Shown piece by piece: positions 17,911 through 25,934 of a DNA stretch of 41,616 nt (positions are counted from its first letter, which is position 1; each line of letters opens with the position of its first letter). Under the pieces are notes generated by a model. The model was not told where the DNA came from and searched no databases. It worked only from the letters and a program-made list of their open reading frames with translations. Made by a program: the position numbers and the translations under genes. This stretch comes from CAVAVT01 sp963592185 (GTDB lineage Bacteria > Bacillota > Negativicutes > Selenomonadales > Selenomonadaceae): contig CAVAVT010000009.1 in NCBI GenBank assembly GCA_963592185.1, positions 1 to 41,616 on the forward strand, written 5' to 3'.

Positions 17911-18222
17911 CTATCCCTTCAGCCTGTTAATTTCATCAATGTTCAAGGTTCCCCTGTCACGGAATATGCGGAATGCCAGAGCCAGCCCAATTGCCACCTC
18001 TGCCGCCCCCACCATAATGGAAAATATTGCCATAACCTGCCCTGTAAGGTCCCCCTGTGGCATAAATCTGTTGAAAGCAATCAGATTTATATTCACAGCA
18101 TTCAGCATTAGCTCAATGCACATCAGGATGGCAATGAGATTTCTCTTTGTAAAAAGACCGTAAAGCCCTATGGCAAAAAGAATTGCAGCCAAAACAAGAT
18201 AATGTATCAATCCGATAGTCAT
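17911..18222 (-). CDS. nuoK: Complex I membrane subunit NuoK
   Basis: NuoK is a small three-helix membrane subunit of complex I. The 103-residue protein has the typical IHYLVLAAILFAIGLYGLFT first helix and the NLIAILMCIELMLNAVNIN second helix with a conserved membrane glutamate. The third helix is GAAEVAIGLALAF, carrying another glutamate. Its ATG overlaps the nuoJ stop by four bases. Confidence 0.97.
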   Translation of the reverse strand: MTIGLIHYLVLAAILFAIGLYGLFTKRNLIAILMCIELMLNAVNINLIAFNRFMPQGDLTGQVMAIFSIMVGAAEVAIGLALAFRIFRDRGTLNIDEINRLKG

Positions 18223-18722
18223 TCTTCACTGCCTCCCTTTGCCAGAATAATTGCACCTATAAGCGCTGCCAAAAGCAGTACCGCAGCGATTTCAAAGCCC
18301 AAAACATACTTTTTCAAAAGCAAATCCGCTATGGCGGTTACTGTATCCGTTGGCGGCATAGGCTGGTTCCCTAAAGGTGTCATTAGGTATACCAAAATCA
18401 TTACTATAGCGAAAAATCCGCCTATTAGGATACCGGGAAACTTGCTCTTGTGGCTGGGATTCGTAGGCTCATCCCCTGTATGATGGGTAAGCATTATCCC
18501 CAGTACGATGAGCACCCCCACAGCCCCTGAATATATCAGGAGCTGTGCCGCCCCAAGGAAATCTGCCCCGGAATATATGTAGAGACAGCCTATTCCGATG
18601 AAGCACAGAACCATCAGCAACGCACTGTGAACTAATTTTCTGCTTGTTACAATTCCAAGGGCTGCAGCAATAATAATGGCTGCAATTAAATAAAATACAG
18701 CTGATGAAATCAGTATATCCAT
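18219..18722 (-). CDS. nuoJ: Complex I membrane subunit NuoJ
   Basis: NuoJ is a membrane subunit next to the quinone and proton entry region of complex I. The 167-residue protein has about five hydrophobic segments. The family motif LVHSALLMVLCFIGIGCLYI is followed by FLGAAQLLIYSGAVGVLIVLGIML. Its start shares one base with the nuoI stop (TAATG). nuoK follows with a four-base overlap. Confidence 0.96.
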   Translation of the reverse strand: MDILISSAVFYLIAAIIIAAALGIVTSRKLVHSALLMVLCFIGIGCLYIYSGADFLGAAQLLIYSGAVGVLIVLGIMLTHHTGDEPTNPSHKSKFPGILIGGFFAIVMILVYLMTPLGNQPMPPTDTVTAIADLLLKKYVLGFEIAAVLLLAALIGAIILAKGGSEE

Positions 18723-19135
18723 TAATCCTGCCCCCTTCTTCTCCGGGCCTCCGCCACAGCATCATAGACCATATCTTCCTTGTGATAAGATGCCCCTTCA
18801 TAATTTTTATCCCAGGACAGAGCTTTTTTTGCACATGCCTCTATGCAGAGGTCACAGTACATGCATCTTCCTAGGTTGTGTTCATAGGCATCCACATGCC
18901 GCTTTTTTTCTTCGTCCACACTGACCTTTAATTTTATGGATGCATTTGGGCAGCCCATTTCACACAGCTTGCAGCCCATGCATTTATCAGTATCCAGAAC
19001 CAGATGTCCGCCCCTGAAGCGTTCCGTCATGGGTAGCTTTTCCTCAGGATAGCAGAAGGTTTCCTTTTTTCCCCAGAAATGCTTCCAGGTTACAGCCAAT
19101 CCCTTCAGCAGCCCTTTTCCCAACATATATATCAA
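18722..19135 (-). CDS. nuoI: Complex I iron-sulfur subunit NuoI
   Basis: NuoI carries the two [4Fe-4S] clusters N6a and N6b that relay electrons toward NuoB. Two ferredoxin motifs are intact: CMGCKLCEMGCP and CMYCDLCIEACA (about residues 53-64 and 92-103). The second has Ala where Pro usually follows the fourth cysteine. The length is 137 residues with a short basic N-terminal segment. In an enzyme without NuoEFG encoded nearby this subunit would be a plausible docking point for an external electron donor such as ferredoxin; that is inference. Confidence 0.95.
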   Translation of the reverse strand: MIYMLGKGLLKGLAVTWKHFWGKKETFCYPEEKLPMTERFRGGHLVLDTDKCMGCKLCEMGCPNASIKLKVSVDEEKKRHVDAYEHNLGRCMYCDLCIEACAKKALSWDKNYEGASYHKEDMVYDAVAEARRRRGQD

Positions 19136-19158
19136 TCCTCTCTAATCGTCATGCCAAA

Positions 19159-20199
19159 TCAGAATGTCTGCCAAAGATAAATTCCGACTCCTGTCAGCAA
19201 AAGGTTGATTAATGCTGCCGGAAGCAGTACTTTCCAGCCAAAGGCCAGCTGCTGGTCAATGCGGAAACGTGGAAAAGTCCATCCAATCCACTGAAATACC
19301 AAAATCATGATAACTACCTTTATTCCAAACCAGAATATTCCCGGAAGGAATGCCGGTCCATTCCAGCCTCCAAGAAAAAGTGTAGTAGTTAAGATAGCAA
19401 TGGAAAGAAGATTTGCAAACTCAGCCAGGAAAAATAATGCCCAGCGCATACCTGTGTACTCTGTAAAGGGTCCGGCAATAATCTCTGATTCCCCCTCCAC
19501 CATATTAAATGGAGGACGGTTGCTTTCCACCAGTGCTGCAATGATGAATATAAGAAACGCCAAAGGCTGCAGCGCTATGTTCCACATGCCGGCCTGAGCC
19601 TCCACTATGGTGCTCATTTTCAGGGAGCCTGTAAGCATTACCACCCCCATCAGGGCAATTGCCATTGGTACCTCATAGCTCACCATCTGCGCCACAGTAC
19701 GCATTCCTCCCACAAGGCTGTACTTGCTGTTTGAGGCGTATCCTCCCATTAAAAATGGCAGAACTGCCTGTGAAGATACCGCCAGCGCAAAGAAAAGCCC
19801 CACATTGATATCCGCAAATATTGCTCCGTCCTCAAAGGGGAAAACCGCATAAATCAGTGCCGAAGGAACAAATATTAAAATCGGAGACAATGCCCATACC
19901 GCCCTGTCCACTCCGTTGGGGACTATATCCTCCTTGCCCATGAGCTTCAAGGCATCCGCCACAGGCTGAAGCATTCCGAAACGTCCTCCTACACGGTTTG
20001 GTCCAAGGCGTACCTGAATTAAGGCACACACCTTGCGCTCACCGTAGGTAAGCACCAGTGCCGCTGTCATTACAACTCCCAACAGGGCTAAAATTCCAAC
20101 AACTGTCATGAGAAAATCGATTATCAACTGATTGCCAATAAACTCTGCCAGAATCTGCCGCAGCCATGTGGCAATCGAATAAAGAACTCCGCTATGCAT
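19159..20199 (-). CDS. nuoH: Complex I membrane subunit NuoH
   Basis: NuoH forms the floor of the quinone chamber where the peripheral and membrane arms meet. The protein has eight or so hydrophobic segments. Signature motifs are TYGERKVCALIQVRLGPNRV, GKEDIVPNGVD, FFLAEFANLL and NRPPFNMVEGESEI, whose acidic residues face the quinone pocket. I favour the ATG at 20199, which has AGGTG five bases upstream. The ATG at 20214 lacks a spaced Shine-Dalgarno site and would add five residues. It sits directly after nuoD; no nuoG-like gene intervenes. Confidence 0.95.
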   Translation of the reverse strand: MHSGVLYSIATWLRQILAEFIGNQLIIDFLMTVVGILALLGVVMTAALVLTYGERKVCALIQVRLGPNRVGGRFGMLQPVADALKLMGKEDIVPNGVDRAVWALSPILIFVPSALIYAVFPFEDGAIFADINVGLFFALAVSSQAVLPFLMGGYASNSKYSLVGGMRTVAQMVSYEVPMAIALMGVVMLTGSLKMSTIVEAQAGMWNIALQPLAFLIFIIAALVESNRPPFNMVEGESEIIAGPFTEYTGMRWALFFLAEFANLLSIAILTTTLFLGGWNGPAFLPGIFWFGIKVVIMILVFQWIGWTFPRFRIDQQLAFGWKVLLPAALINLLLTGVGIYLWQTF

Positions 20200-20238
20200 G
20201 GTTACACCTGCCATTTCCCACGAAAATATTGCTCAGCA

Positions 20239-21336
20239 TCAGCAGTCCACCTCTCCCATAAGAGGATCAATGGTGGAAAATGCTGCCACCGCATCCGCTA
20301 TCAGCATCCCTCTGCACATGGTATCCAATGCCTGCAAATTCACAAAGGAAGGTCTCCTTATGTGAACTCTGTAGGGCTTTGTTGTTCCATCGCTTACAAT
20401 ATAGAACCCCAGCTCCCCACGGGTATTTTCCACCCTATGGTAGACATCCCCCTTTGGAGGACGAAGTACACGGGGAACCTTTGCCATAATATCTCCATCA
20501 GGAATATTGTCCAATGCCTGTCTTATGATATGGGCACTTTCCTGAATTTCCCTGAAGCGTACCATGTATCTGTCATAATTATCCCCATTTTCCCCAAGGG
20601 GAACATCAAATTCAAACCGGTCATAAATGCTGTAGCTGTCAATTTTCCTTATATCATAATCTATGCCGCTGGCACGGATATTTGGACCGGACATGCCGTA
20701 TTTCAGAACATCATCCTTGGTTAGAGGAGATGTTCCCTTAAGACGGTGGTAAAATATTTCATTTCCGGTAATGAGATTGTCATACTCCTCCAGCATTTCC
20801 GGAACATAGTCAATGAATTTTCTAGCTCCCTCTAAAAATTCCGGCTGTGCATCCGCCGCAACTCCTCCGATTCGGATGTAATGAAAAGTCATTCTTGCAC
20901 CGCAGATAATATTAAAAAGGTCAAGAATCTTTTCACGGTCCCTGAAGGCATAAATCATACCTGTGGCCGCTCCCAAATCTATCATCAAAGTTCCAATAAA
21001 AATCAAATGACTCGCTATGCGGTTCAGCTCTGCACAAATAACCCGGATGTATTCCGCCCTTTCAGGCACGGTAATATCAGCCAGCTCCTCCACTGTTTCA
21101 CAAAAGCCCAAATTATTGTTCATTGAGGAAATATAGTCCAGACGGTCGGTAAAGGGGACACACTGGGCATAGGTCCTTGACTCCATCAGCTTCTCTATTC
21201 CTCTGTGGAGATACCCCATAACCGGCTTTGCCTTTAGAATCTCCTCGCCGTCAAGCTCCAGCTGCACCTGAAGTACGCCGTGGGTACTGGGGTGCTGAGG
21301 ACCCATATTCAGGACATAGGTTTCTGTTCTTCCCAT
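20239..21336 (-). CDS. nuoD: Complex I 49-kDa-type subunit NuoD
   Basis: NuoD contributes to the quinone-binding site at the junction with NuoB. The N-terminal MGPQHPSTHGVLQ motif carries the histidine loop. It is followed by HRGIEKLMESRTYAQCVP and FTDRLDYISSMNNN. The 365-residue length fits stand-alone NuoD. The C-terminus reads DPLMGEVDC, whereas most NuoD/49-kDa proteins end in a DR pair, so the last residue is Cys rather than Arg. The ATG is inside the 3' end of nuoC, a 28-base overlap, suggesting coupled translation. Confidence 0.96.
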   Translation of the reverse strand: MGRTETYVLNMGPQHPSTHGVLQVQLELDGEEILKAKPVMGYLHRGIEKLMESRTYAQCVPFTDRLDYISSMNNNLGFCETVEELADITVPERAEYIRVICAELNRIASHLIFIGTLMIDLGAATGMIYAFRDREKILDLFNIICGARMTFHYIRIGGVAADAQPEFLEGARKFIDYVPEMLEEYDNLITGNEIFYHRLKGTSPLTKDDVLKYGMSGPNIRASGIDYDIRKIDSYSIYDRFEFDVPLGENGDNYDRYMVRFREIQESAHIIRQALDNIPDGDIMAKVPRVLRPPKGDVYHRVENTRGELGFYIVSDGTTKPYRVHIRRPSFVNLQALDTMCRGMLIADAVAAFSTIDPLMGEVDC

Positions 21337-21836
21337 TTGAGTACCCCCTCTTCTACCTTCGGCACCGGTGCCACAAAATCTTTCCTCAAGGGATGGGCCG
21401 GATAGTCCTCCGGCATTAAAATCCTGCGCAAATCCGGATGCCCATTATACTTTACTCCCATAAGGTCAAAGGATTCCCTTTCCTCAAAATCCGCCCCGGG
21501 CCATAGCCCGGTCAGAGAATCTATAACGGGATTTTCCCTGTCAAGCTCCACTTTTACGGTTATCCAATGATTCCATCTTCGGGAAAAAAGATGATACACA
21601 CATTCAATTTTTTCCTTGTAATCCACAGCTGTAAGATTTGCCAATCTGTCTAAAGAAAATGCAGGGCTATTTTTTAGGTGCTCCATAATCTTTAGAAAAT
21701 CCTCTTTGGGAACTAGGAGCGCTGGTTTTTCCAGCTCAATGGGATTTCCATCCTTATCCTGGGAGGATTCCAGCGATACGGTGGAGAACTTCTCTAAGAT
21801 ATTAGAGAGCTGTTCCTTTTTCAAATAATTTTTCAT
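21309..21836 (-). CDS. nuoC: Complex I 30-kDa-type subunit NuoC
   Basis: NuoC is a peripheral-arm structural subunit that contacts NuoD. The 175-residue protein has an N-terminal variable region rich in charged residues. The conserved C-terminal block has SLTGLWPGADFEERESFDLMGV and HPDLRRILMPEDYPAHPLRKDF, the latter being the family signature. It is separate from nuoD, unlike the fused nuoCD of E. coli. The start overlaps the nuoB stop by four bases. Confidence 0.95.
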   Translation of the reverse strand: MKNYLKKEQLSNILEKFSTVSLESSQDKDGNPIELEKPALLVPKEDFLKIMEHLKNSPAFSLDRLANLTAVDYKEKIECVYHLFSRRWNHWITVKVELDRENPVIDSLTGLWPGADFEERESFDLMGVKYNGHPDLRRILMPEDYPAHPLRKDFVAPVPKVEEGVLKWEEQKPMS

Positions 21837-22345
21837 GACAGCTCCTCCCCGGCAGCTTTTTTTGCCACCTCCGGATGCTGGATTTTTTCACGAAGCTTCA
21901 GCATACCGTCTATAAGTGCCTCTGGTCTTGGAGGACATCCCGGAATGTACACATCCACTGGTAGAATCTCATCCAGTCCCTTTACCACAGAATAAGAATC
22001 AGCAAAAGGGCCTCCTCCAATATTGCAGTTCCCCATGGCGATTACATATTTAGGCTCCGGCATTTCCTCGTAAAGCCGGATAAGGGGCGGTGTCATTTTC
22101 CATGTGAGGGTACCAGCCACAATCAGAAGGTCTGACTGACGGGGACAGGCACGAAATACCTCATAGCCAAACCGTGCCAAATCAAATCTGGAAGCCGCCG
22201 CCGACATCATTTCAATGGAGCAGCAGGCAAGACCTGAGGAAAGGGGCCATATGGAATTGCTCCTTGCCCATTTGAAAAGACCGTCCACCGTGGTGACAAT
22301 AACATTATTTTTCAGTGCCTCAGGCACAACATCTACTATTTCCAT
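21833..22345 (-). CDS. nuoB: Complex I N2-cluster subunit NuoB
   Basis: NuoB holds cluster N2, the final electron donor to quinone. The cysteine ligands are visible: tandem CC in GLACCSIEMM, the Cys in GNCNIGGG, and the Cys in PGCPPRPEA. An extra cysteine occurs in FRACPRQSD where serine is common. The true start is the ATG at 22345 (MEIVDVVPEAL) with GGAGGAAGGGAG upstream; a longer reading frame from 22456 only reads nuoA in another frame. It overlaps the nuoA 3' end by ten bases. The length is 170 residues. Confidence 0.96.
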   Translation of the reverse strand: MEIVDVVPEALKNNVIVTTVDGLFKWARSNSIWPLSSGLACCSIEMMSAAASRFDLARFGYEVFRACPRQSDLLIVAGTLTWKMTPPLIRLYEEMPEPKYVIAMGNCNIGGGPFADSYSVVKGLDEILPVDVYIPGCPPRPEALIDGMLKLREKIQHPEVAKKAAGEELS

Positions 22346-22689
22346 GACAGTGCTCCCTTCCTCCAGGCGTACCAAAGTCCAAAGCAAAGTATACCGACAA
22401 AAATAAACATTTCTATAAGGGCAAAAAGACCAAGAGCCTGATATCGCACAGCCCATGGATAGAGGAATACGGTTTCCACATCAAAGAGCAGAAACACCAG
22501 AGCATACATGAAATATCCTATTTTGAACTCGATGTTGTTTCTTCCAACAGTGTTGACTCCGCACTCATATGGAATCTGTTTCTCTTTGGTTGGCTGTCTT
22601 GGCTGAATAAACCTCGAAGGTATCAGTGCCAAGACTGGAAAAATCAGCACCACAAGCAGGAACAGACCCAGACCGCCGTATTCTCCCAT
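22336..22689 (-). CDS. nuoA: Complex I membrane subunit NuoA
   Basis: NuoA is a three-helix membrane subunit of complex I and the first gene of the operon. The 117-residue protein has the characteristic loop KQIPYECGVNTVG between helices 1 and 2, then FKIGYFMYALVFLLFDVETVF with the conserved acidic residues, and a final helix. AGGGG lies eight bases before the ATG. A consensus promoter lies about 75 bases upstream. Confidence 0.96.
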   Translation of the reverse strand: MGEYGGLGLFLLVVLIFPVLALIPSRFIQPRQPTKEKQIPYECGVNTVGRNNIEFKIGYFMYALVFLLFDVETVFLYPWAVRYQALGLFALIEMFIFVGILCFGLWYAWRKGALSWK

Positions 22690-22763
22690 AAGAATAACCC
22701 CTTCCCATTAAATCTTTTAGTAAAATTATTAATTTTTATTTTATTATAAATTTAACTAATTAA

Positions 22764-22792
22764 AGTATACTTGTTTGAACATTTGTTGTCAA
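22764..22792 (-). promoter_or_regulatory. Consensus sigma-A promoter of the nuo operon
   Basis: TTGACA (22792-22787) and TATACT (22769-22764) are exactly 17 bases apart on the minus strand. Transcription would begin near 22757, giving an AT-rich leader of about 70 bases before nuoA. I see no operator-like repeat. The near-consensus boxes suggest strong expression. Confidence 0.92.
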
Positions 22793-22841
22793 TAGATTTT
22801 TACATTTTTGCAAAACTTATATTCATTCCGTATAAAACAAT

Positions 22842-22870
22842 AAAAAAAGCCACCCTAAAAAAGGTGACTT
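22842..22870 (-). terminator. Terminator of sigH
   Basis: A 7-8 bp stem (GTCACC with GGTGGC, T-rich loop) is followed on the minus strand by seven T residues (22848-22842). It lies 28 bases after the sigH stop and before the nuo promoter, separating the two units. Confidence 0.85.
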
Positions 22871-22897
22871 TTCACGTGCAATATAAATTTCTAACAA

Positions 22898-23608
22898 TCA
22901 CGAGGACCCCATCATTGATGGAATAAGGCCATGATAAACGGCACTTACATCAATGTCAGTTCCCCGGTTCTCCATATAACGCTCCAGCTTGCGCTTCACA
23001 CGCTGCAGAGCATTGTCTATGGACTTTACATGACGGTCCAAATCCACAGCAATCTCCTGATAGGATTTTCCATCCAAATAGGACATTAATACCTTCCATT
23101 CAAAATCACTGAGAATCTCCTCCATCTTGGACTCAATATCCACTAATTCCTCACGGCTGATAACCAGCTCCTCGGGATCAGAGATTTTAGCCCCAGAAAG
23201 AACATCTAAGAGAGTCCTGTCAGAATCCTCATCATAAATAGGCTTATTCAGCGATATATATGAATTTAATGGAATATGCTTCTGACGGGTTGCGGTCTTT
23301 ATAGCTGTTATAATCTGTCTGGTTACACAAAGCTCGGCAAAGGCTCTGAAGGAGGAAAGCTTGTCGTTCCGGAAATCACGAATTGCCTTGTACAAGCCAA
23401 TCATGCCTTCCTGGATGATATCTTCTCTGTCAGCTCCAATCAGAAAATATGAACGTGCCTTTGCGCGCACAAAATTACGATATTTGTTAATAAGATAATC
23501 CAGTGCGATGCTGTTGCAGTTGTCTTTTATTTCTTCAATAAGTTCTTCATCAGTCAGCTTTTCAAAGTCGATAGCTTCTTCAGCATTCTGATTTGATTTT
23601 ACTTCCAT
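22898..23608 (-). CDS. sigH: RNA polymerase sigma factor SigH
   Basis: This 236-residue sigma-70 family protein matches Firmicute sigma-H, which controls early sporulation, competence or stationary-phase genes depending on species. Region 2 includes NKYRNFVRAKARSYFLIGAD and REDIIQEGMIGLYKAIRDF. Region 4 has MSYLDGKSYQEIAVDLDRH and KSIDNALQRVKRKLERY. I start at the ATG at 23608, with GGAGGAG seven bases upstream; the longer frame from 23647 lacks homology. It follows yacP as in Bacillus but has its own promoter and terminator, and rpmG-secE-nusG do not follow it here. What it regulates in this organism is unknown. Confidence 0.95.
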   Translation of the reverse strand: MEVKSNQNAEEAIDFEKLTDEELIEEIKDNCNSIALDYLINKYRNFVRAKARSYFLIGADREDIIQEGMIGLYKAIRDFRNDKLSSFRAFAELCVTRQIITAIKTATRQKHIPLNSYISLNKPIYDEDSDRTLLDVLSGAKISDPEELVISREELVDIESKMEEILSDFEWKVLMSYLDGKSYQEIAVDLDRHVKSIDNALQRVKRKLERYMENRGTDIDVSAVYHGLIPSMMGSS

Positions 23609-23669
23609 CACACCGCTCCTCCATGTAAAACGAGCAGCAATATCCAACCATCATAGCTGCACAACGAGA

Positions 23670-23699
23670 ATTATAACCCACAAACACTAGAAAAGTCAA
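23670..23699 (-). promoter_or_regulatory. Promoter of sigH
   Basis: TTGACT (23699-23694) and a perfect TATAAT (23675-23670) are separated by 18 bases on the minus strand. Transcription would begin about 55 bases before the sigH ATG. It resembles a housekeeping sigma-A promoter. Confidence 0.85.
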
Positions 23700-23735
23700 G
23701 GCTTCCGGGCATTTTGACCGGTTTTGTGACACAAT

Positions 23736-24266
23736 TCAGCCTTTTCTTCTAAGTGCTTCCAATTTTTTCATTGTCTCATTGTCAAGATGGGAAAAAACCT
23801 CATTGCGTACAGCTGGCAAAGTAACCTTTCCAAGATACTCGTCCTTAATGCGTTTTTTGGTTCTGCGGACCCTGCGCTCGAACTCCCCAGAGGGTATTCT
23901 ATAGGCACCAGCACCAAGAACTACAGACTGTTCCGCCCCGTCAGAGGTCACCACGTGAACCTCCCTGCCGTCCCGGACATAGTCATAGGACAGCCGCTCT
24001 ATTCTGCTGTCAGCTGTTTCACCTGAGCCGGTATAAATTACCTTCAGATGTTTGTTCACCACTTCGATATGCTCGTCATCCTCGGTGAACAGTGCATCAT
24101 AAACAATTACAACATCCAGCTTTTCATACTCGCCGTATTCAGCCAATATGTGGATAAGACGGTCCCTTGCCTCGGAAATATCCTTTTGCAGTGCCCGAAG
24201 CTCTGACCAGAAATTTATGACGTTGTACCCGTCTATAATATATATTTCTCTTTTTCTTCGGGCCAT
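23736..24266 (-). CDS. YacP-like NYN-domain ribonuclease
   Basis: The 176-residue protein belongs to the YacP/Rae1 NYN (PIN-like) family; the Bacillus member is a ribosome-associated endoribonuclease. The N-terminus REIYIIDGYNVINFW supplies the first catalytic Asp. VVIVYDALF and HVVTSDGAEQSVVLGAGA supply further acidic residues, the last in the family signature. The ATG at 24266 has AGAGGAG eight bases upstream; the longer frame reads the end of rlmB. It follows rlmB with its start overlapped by about 30 bases of spacing, in the conserved rlmB-yacP-sigH order. Confidence 0.9.
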   Translation of the reverse strand: MARRKREIYIIDGYNVINFWSELRALQKDISEARDRLIHILAEYGEYEKLDVVIVYDALFTEDDEHIEVVNKHLKVIYTGSGETADSRIERLSYDYVRDGREVHVVTSDGAEQSVVLGAGAYRIPSGEFERRVRRTKKRIKDEYLGKVTLPAVRNEVFSHLDNETMKKLEALRRKG

Positions 24267-24294
24267 ATTGCACACTCCTCTGTATTTAGAGCTG

Positions 24295-25194
24295 TTAGTC
24301 AGTGGCTGCAGCCAGCCGCTGGCGCATTGCCTCATACATGAGGACGGAACCTGCCACAGAAGCATTCAGGGAATTGATTTTTCCAACCATTGGAAGCTGT
24401 ACAATAAAATCACAGTTTTCCCTGGTAAGCCGTCCTATGCCATGGCCCTCATTGCCTATTACCAACACCAATGCTCCAGTAAGGTCTGTCTTGTAGTACA
24501 GGTCGCCGTCCATATCGGCACCTGCAACCCAGAATCCCTTTTCCTTAAGGAGCTTCAAGGTCTGCACCACATTTCCTACCTGAGCTACAGGCACATACTC
24601 CACAGCTCCTGCTGAGGTTTTTGCCACTGTGGCGGAAAGGGGACAGCTGCGGCGCTTTGGAATAATGACTCCATCTACCCCTGCCGCATCGGCTGTTCTA
24701 AGAAGTGCGCCAAGGTTGTGCGGATCTTCGATTTCATCCAGCAGCAGTAAAAATGGGGCGCCCCCCTGCTCCTGATGTTTCCTTTCCGCCCTGTCCAGAA
24801 TCTCATCCAAATCAGTGTAGGCAACAGGAGCCACATATGCCAGCACACCCTGATGCCTATGTCCTGCAGCAAGAGTCTCAATACGGCTTCTTTCCACGGT
24901 CTGAATAATGATTCCCCGGTCTTTCGCCAAAGCCATTATTTCTCTGATGGAGCCTTCTCTGTCGCCGCTGGCAAGGAGAAGCTTATTTATTCCTCTGCCG
25001 CTTTTCAGAGCCTCAGTGACCGCATTTCTGCCCACCAACACATCATCTGGAAGCTCTATCGGCTCAGTTACAGCTGCTGGCTTTTCAGCCTTGTTTGGCT
25101 TTTTATTGCTGGTTTTCTTTCTGTCCGGAGCAGGACCCTTGTGAAAAGAGTTTCCCTCAGACCTGCGTCCCGGATTTTTTTTCCTTCTATCCAT
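24295..25194 (-). CDS. rlmB: 23S rRNA (guanosine-2'-O-)-methyltransferase RlmB
   Basis: RlmB is a SPOUT-family methyltransferase acting on G2251 in the ribosomal P-loop. The N-terminal 60 residues are basic and low complexity (RRKKNPGRR and KKTSNKKPNK). They are followed by the substrate-binding domain (VLVGRNAVTEALKSGR) and the knotted SAM-binding core (LLDEIEDPHNLGALLRTADA, LVIGNEGHGI, IVQLPMVGKINSLNASVA). All three SPOUT motifs are intact. AAGGAG precedes the ATG. thyX lies nine bases upstream, so the genes are co-transcribed. Confidence 0.95.
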   Translation of the reverse strand: MDRRKKNPGRRSEGNSFHKGPAPDRKKTSNKKPNKAEKPAAVTEPIELPDDVLVGRNAVTEALKSGRGINKLLLASGDREGSIREIMALAKDRGIIIQTVERSRIETLAAGHRHQGVLAYVAPVAYTDLDEILDRAERKHQEQGGAPFLLLLDEIEDPHNLGALLRTADAAGVDGVIIPKRRSCPLSATVAKTSAGAVEYVPVAQVGNVVQTLKLLKEKGFWVAGADMDGDLYYKTDLTGALVLVIGNEGHGIGRLTRENCDFIVQLPMVGKINSLNASVAGSVLMYEAMRQRLAAATD

Positions 25195-25203
25195 AAAAAC
25201 TCC

Positions 25204-25893
25204 TTACGCCTGACGAAGCTTAATCATTTCGCTGAACTTTCCACAGGTCATTGCCCCCTCCGGACATCTTCCAGTCTCCACACAGGAGGCCCCGGCATTT
25301 TTGAACAAAATCGGGGATACCTTCTTGACCTCAGCCAGCATCTTATTTGCCATTTCACGGATTTCCCACTGTGCTCTGTTGCAGCAGCGGAGATTAAAGA
25401 AATGCATGAGGGACCTGGCGTTCATGGTTACTACCACCTTGGTTTCCGTAGCATTTGCCAGCACGTAGCGGGCATCCTCCTTTGGAATGTTCATTGCTAC
25501 AAGCTCATCATAGGTGCTGCGGATGTCTCCCATGAGCTTTTCAAATTTCGCCTTTGCCTCAGGATTCTTTTCAATTGTAGGAGGCAGAATGTACTCGAAA
25601 TCATGCTCCGCCACATATCTCTGGGACTGCTGGGAGTAGGAAGCGATGCGGTGTCTCACCAGCTGATGGCTCAGCACACGGGAAATCCCTTCTATACCGA
25701 AGGTGAAGGACACATGCTCCATTGTGGAGGCGTGTCCCATGGCAACGATTTTGCCAACAAGCTTTTCCACCTGCTCATCTGTCATTTTCTCAGACAGTTC
25801 TTCTGCACCGGAGGCTGAATAGCACAGCCTTGCAGCCATTGCCACAACTCTCTCCGGATGAGCTGTGTGCTCAAGAAGTTTTACCTTTATCAT
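25204..25893 (-). CDS. thyX: Flavin-dependent thymidylate synthase ThyX
   Basis: ThyX makes dTMP from dUMP using methylenetetrahydrofolate and FAD/NADPH. The ThyX signature R-H-R-x2-S-x4-S-x-R is present as RHRIASYSQQSQR (about residues 80-92). The upstream HASTMEHVSFTFGIEGISR block is also typical. The length of 229 residues is normal. GAGG lies ten bases before the ATG. It sits between mrnC and rlmB, within an RNA-metabolism gene string where Bacillus has no thymidylate synthase. Confidence 0.96.
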   Translation of the reverse strand: MIKVKLLEHTAHPERVVAMAARLCYSASGAEELSEKMTDEQVEKLVGKIVAMGHASTMEHVSFTFGIEGISRVLSHQLVRHRIASYSQQSQRYVAEHDFEYILPPTIEKNPEAKAKFEKLMGDIRSTYDELVAMNIPKEDARYVLANATETKVVVTMNARSLMHFFNLRCCNRAQWEIREMANKMLAEVKKVSPILFKNAGASCVETGRCPEGAMTCGKFSEMIKLRQA

Positions 25894-25934
25894 TATGCTT
25901 ATGCCTCATTTCAAAATATATACACAGGAAATAA

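Noticed and set aside
22346..22456. Long N-terminal extension of nuoB
   Set aside because: It overlaps nuoA out of frame; the ATG at 22345 has a strong Shine-Dalgarno site and matches the family start.
24775..25818. Plus-strand 347-codon frame antisense to rlmB and thyX
   Set aside because: It crosses two genes with diagnostic motifs on the other strand; the product is rich in His, Cys and Ser as expected of an antisense shadow.
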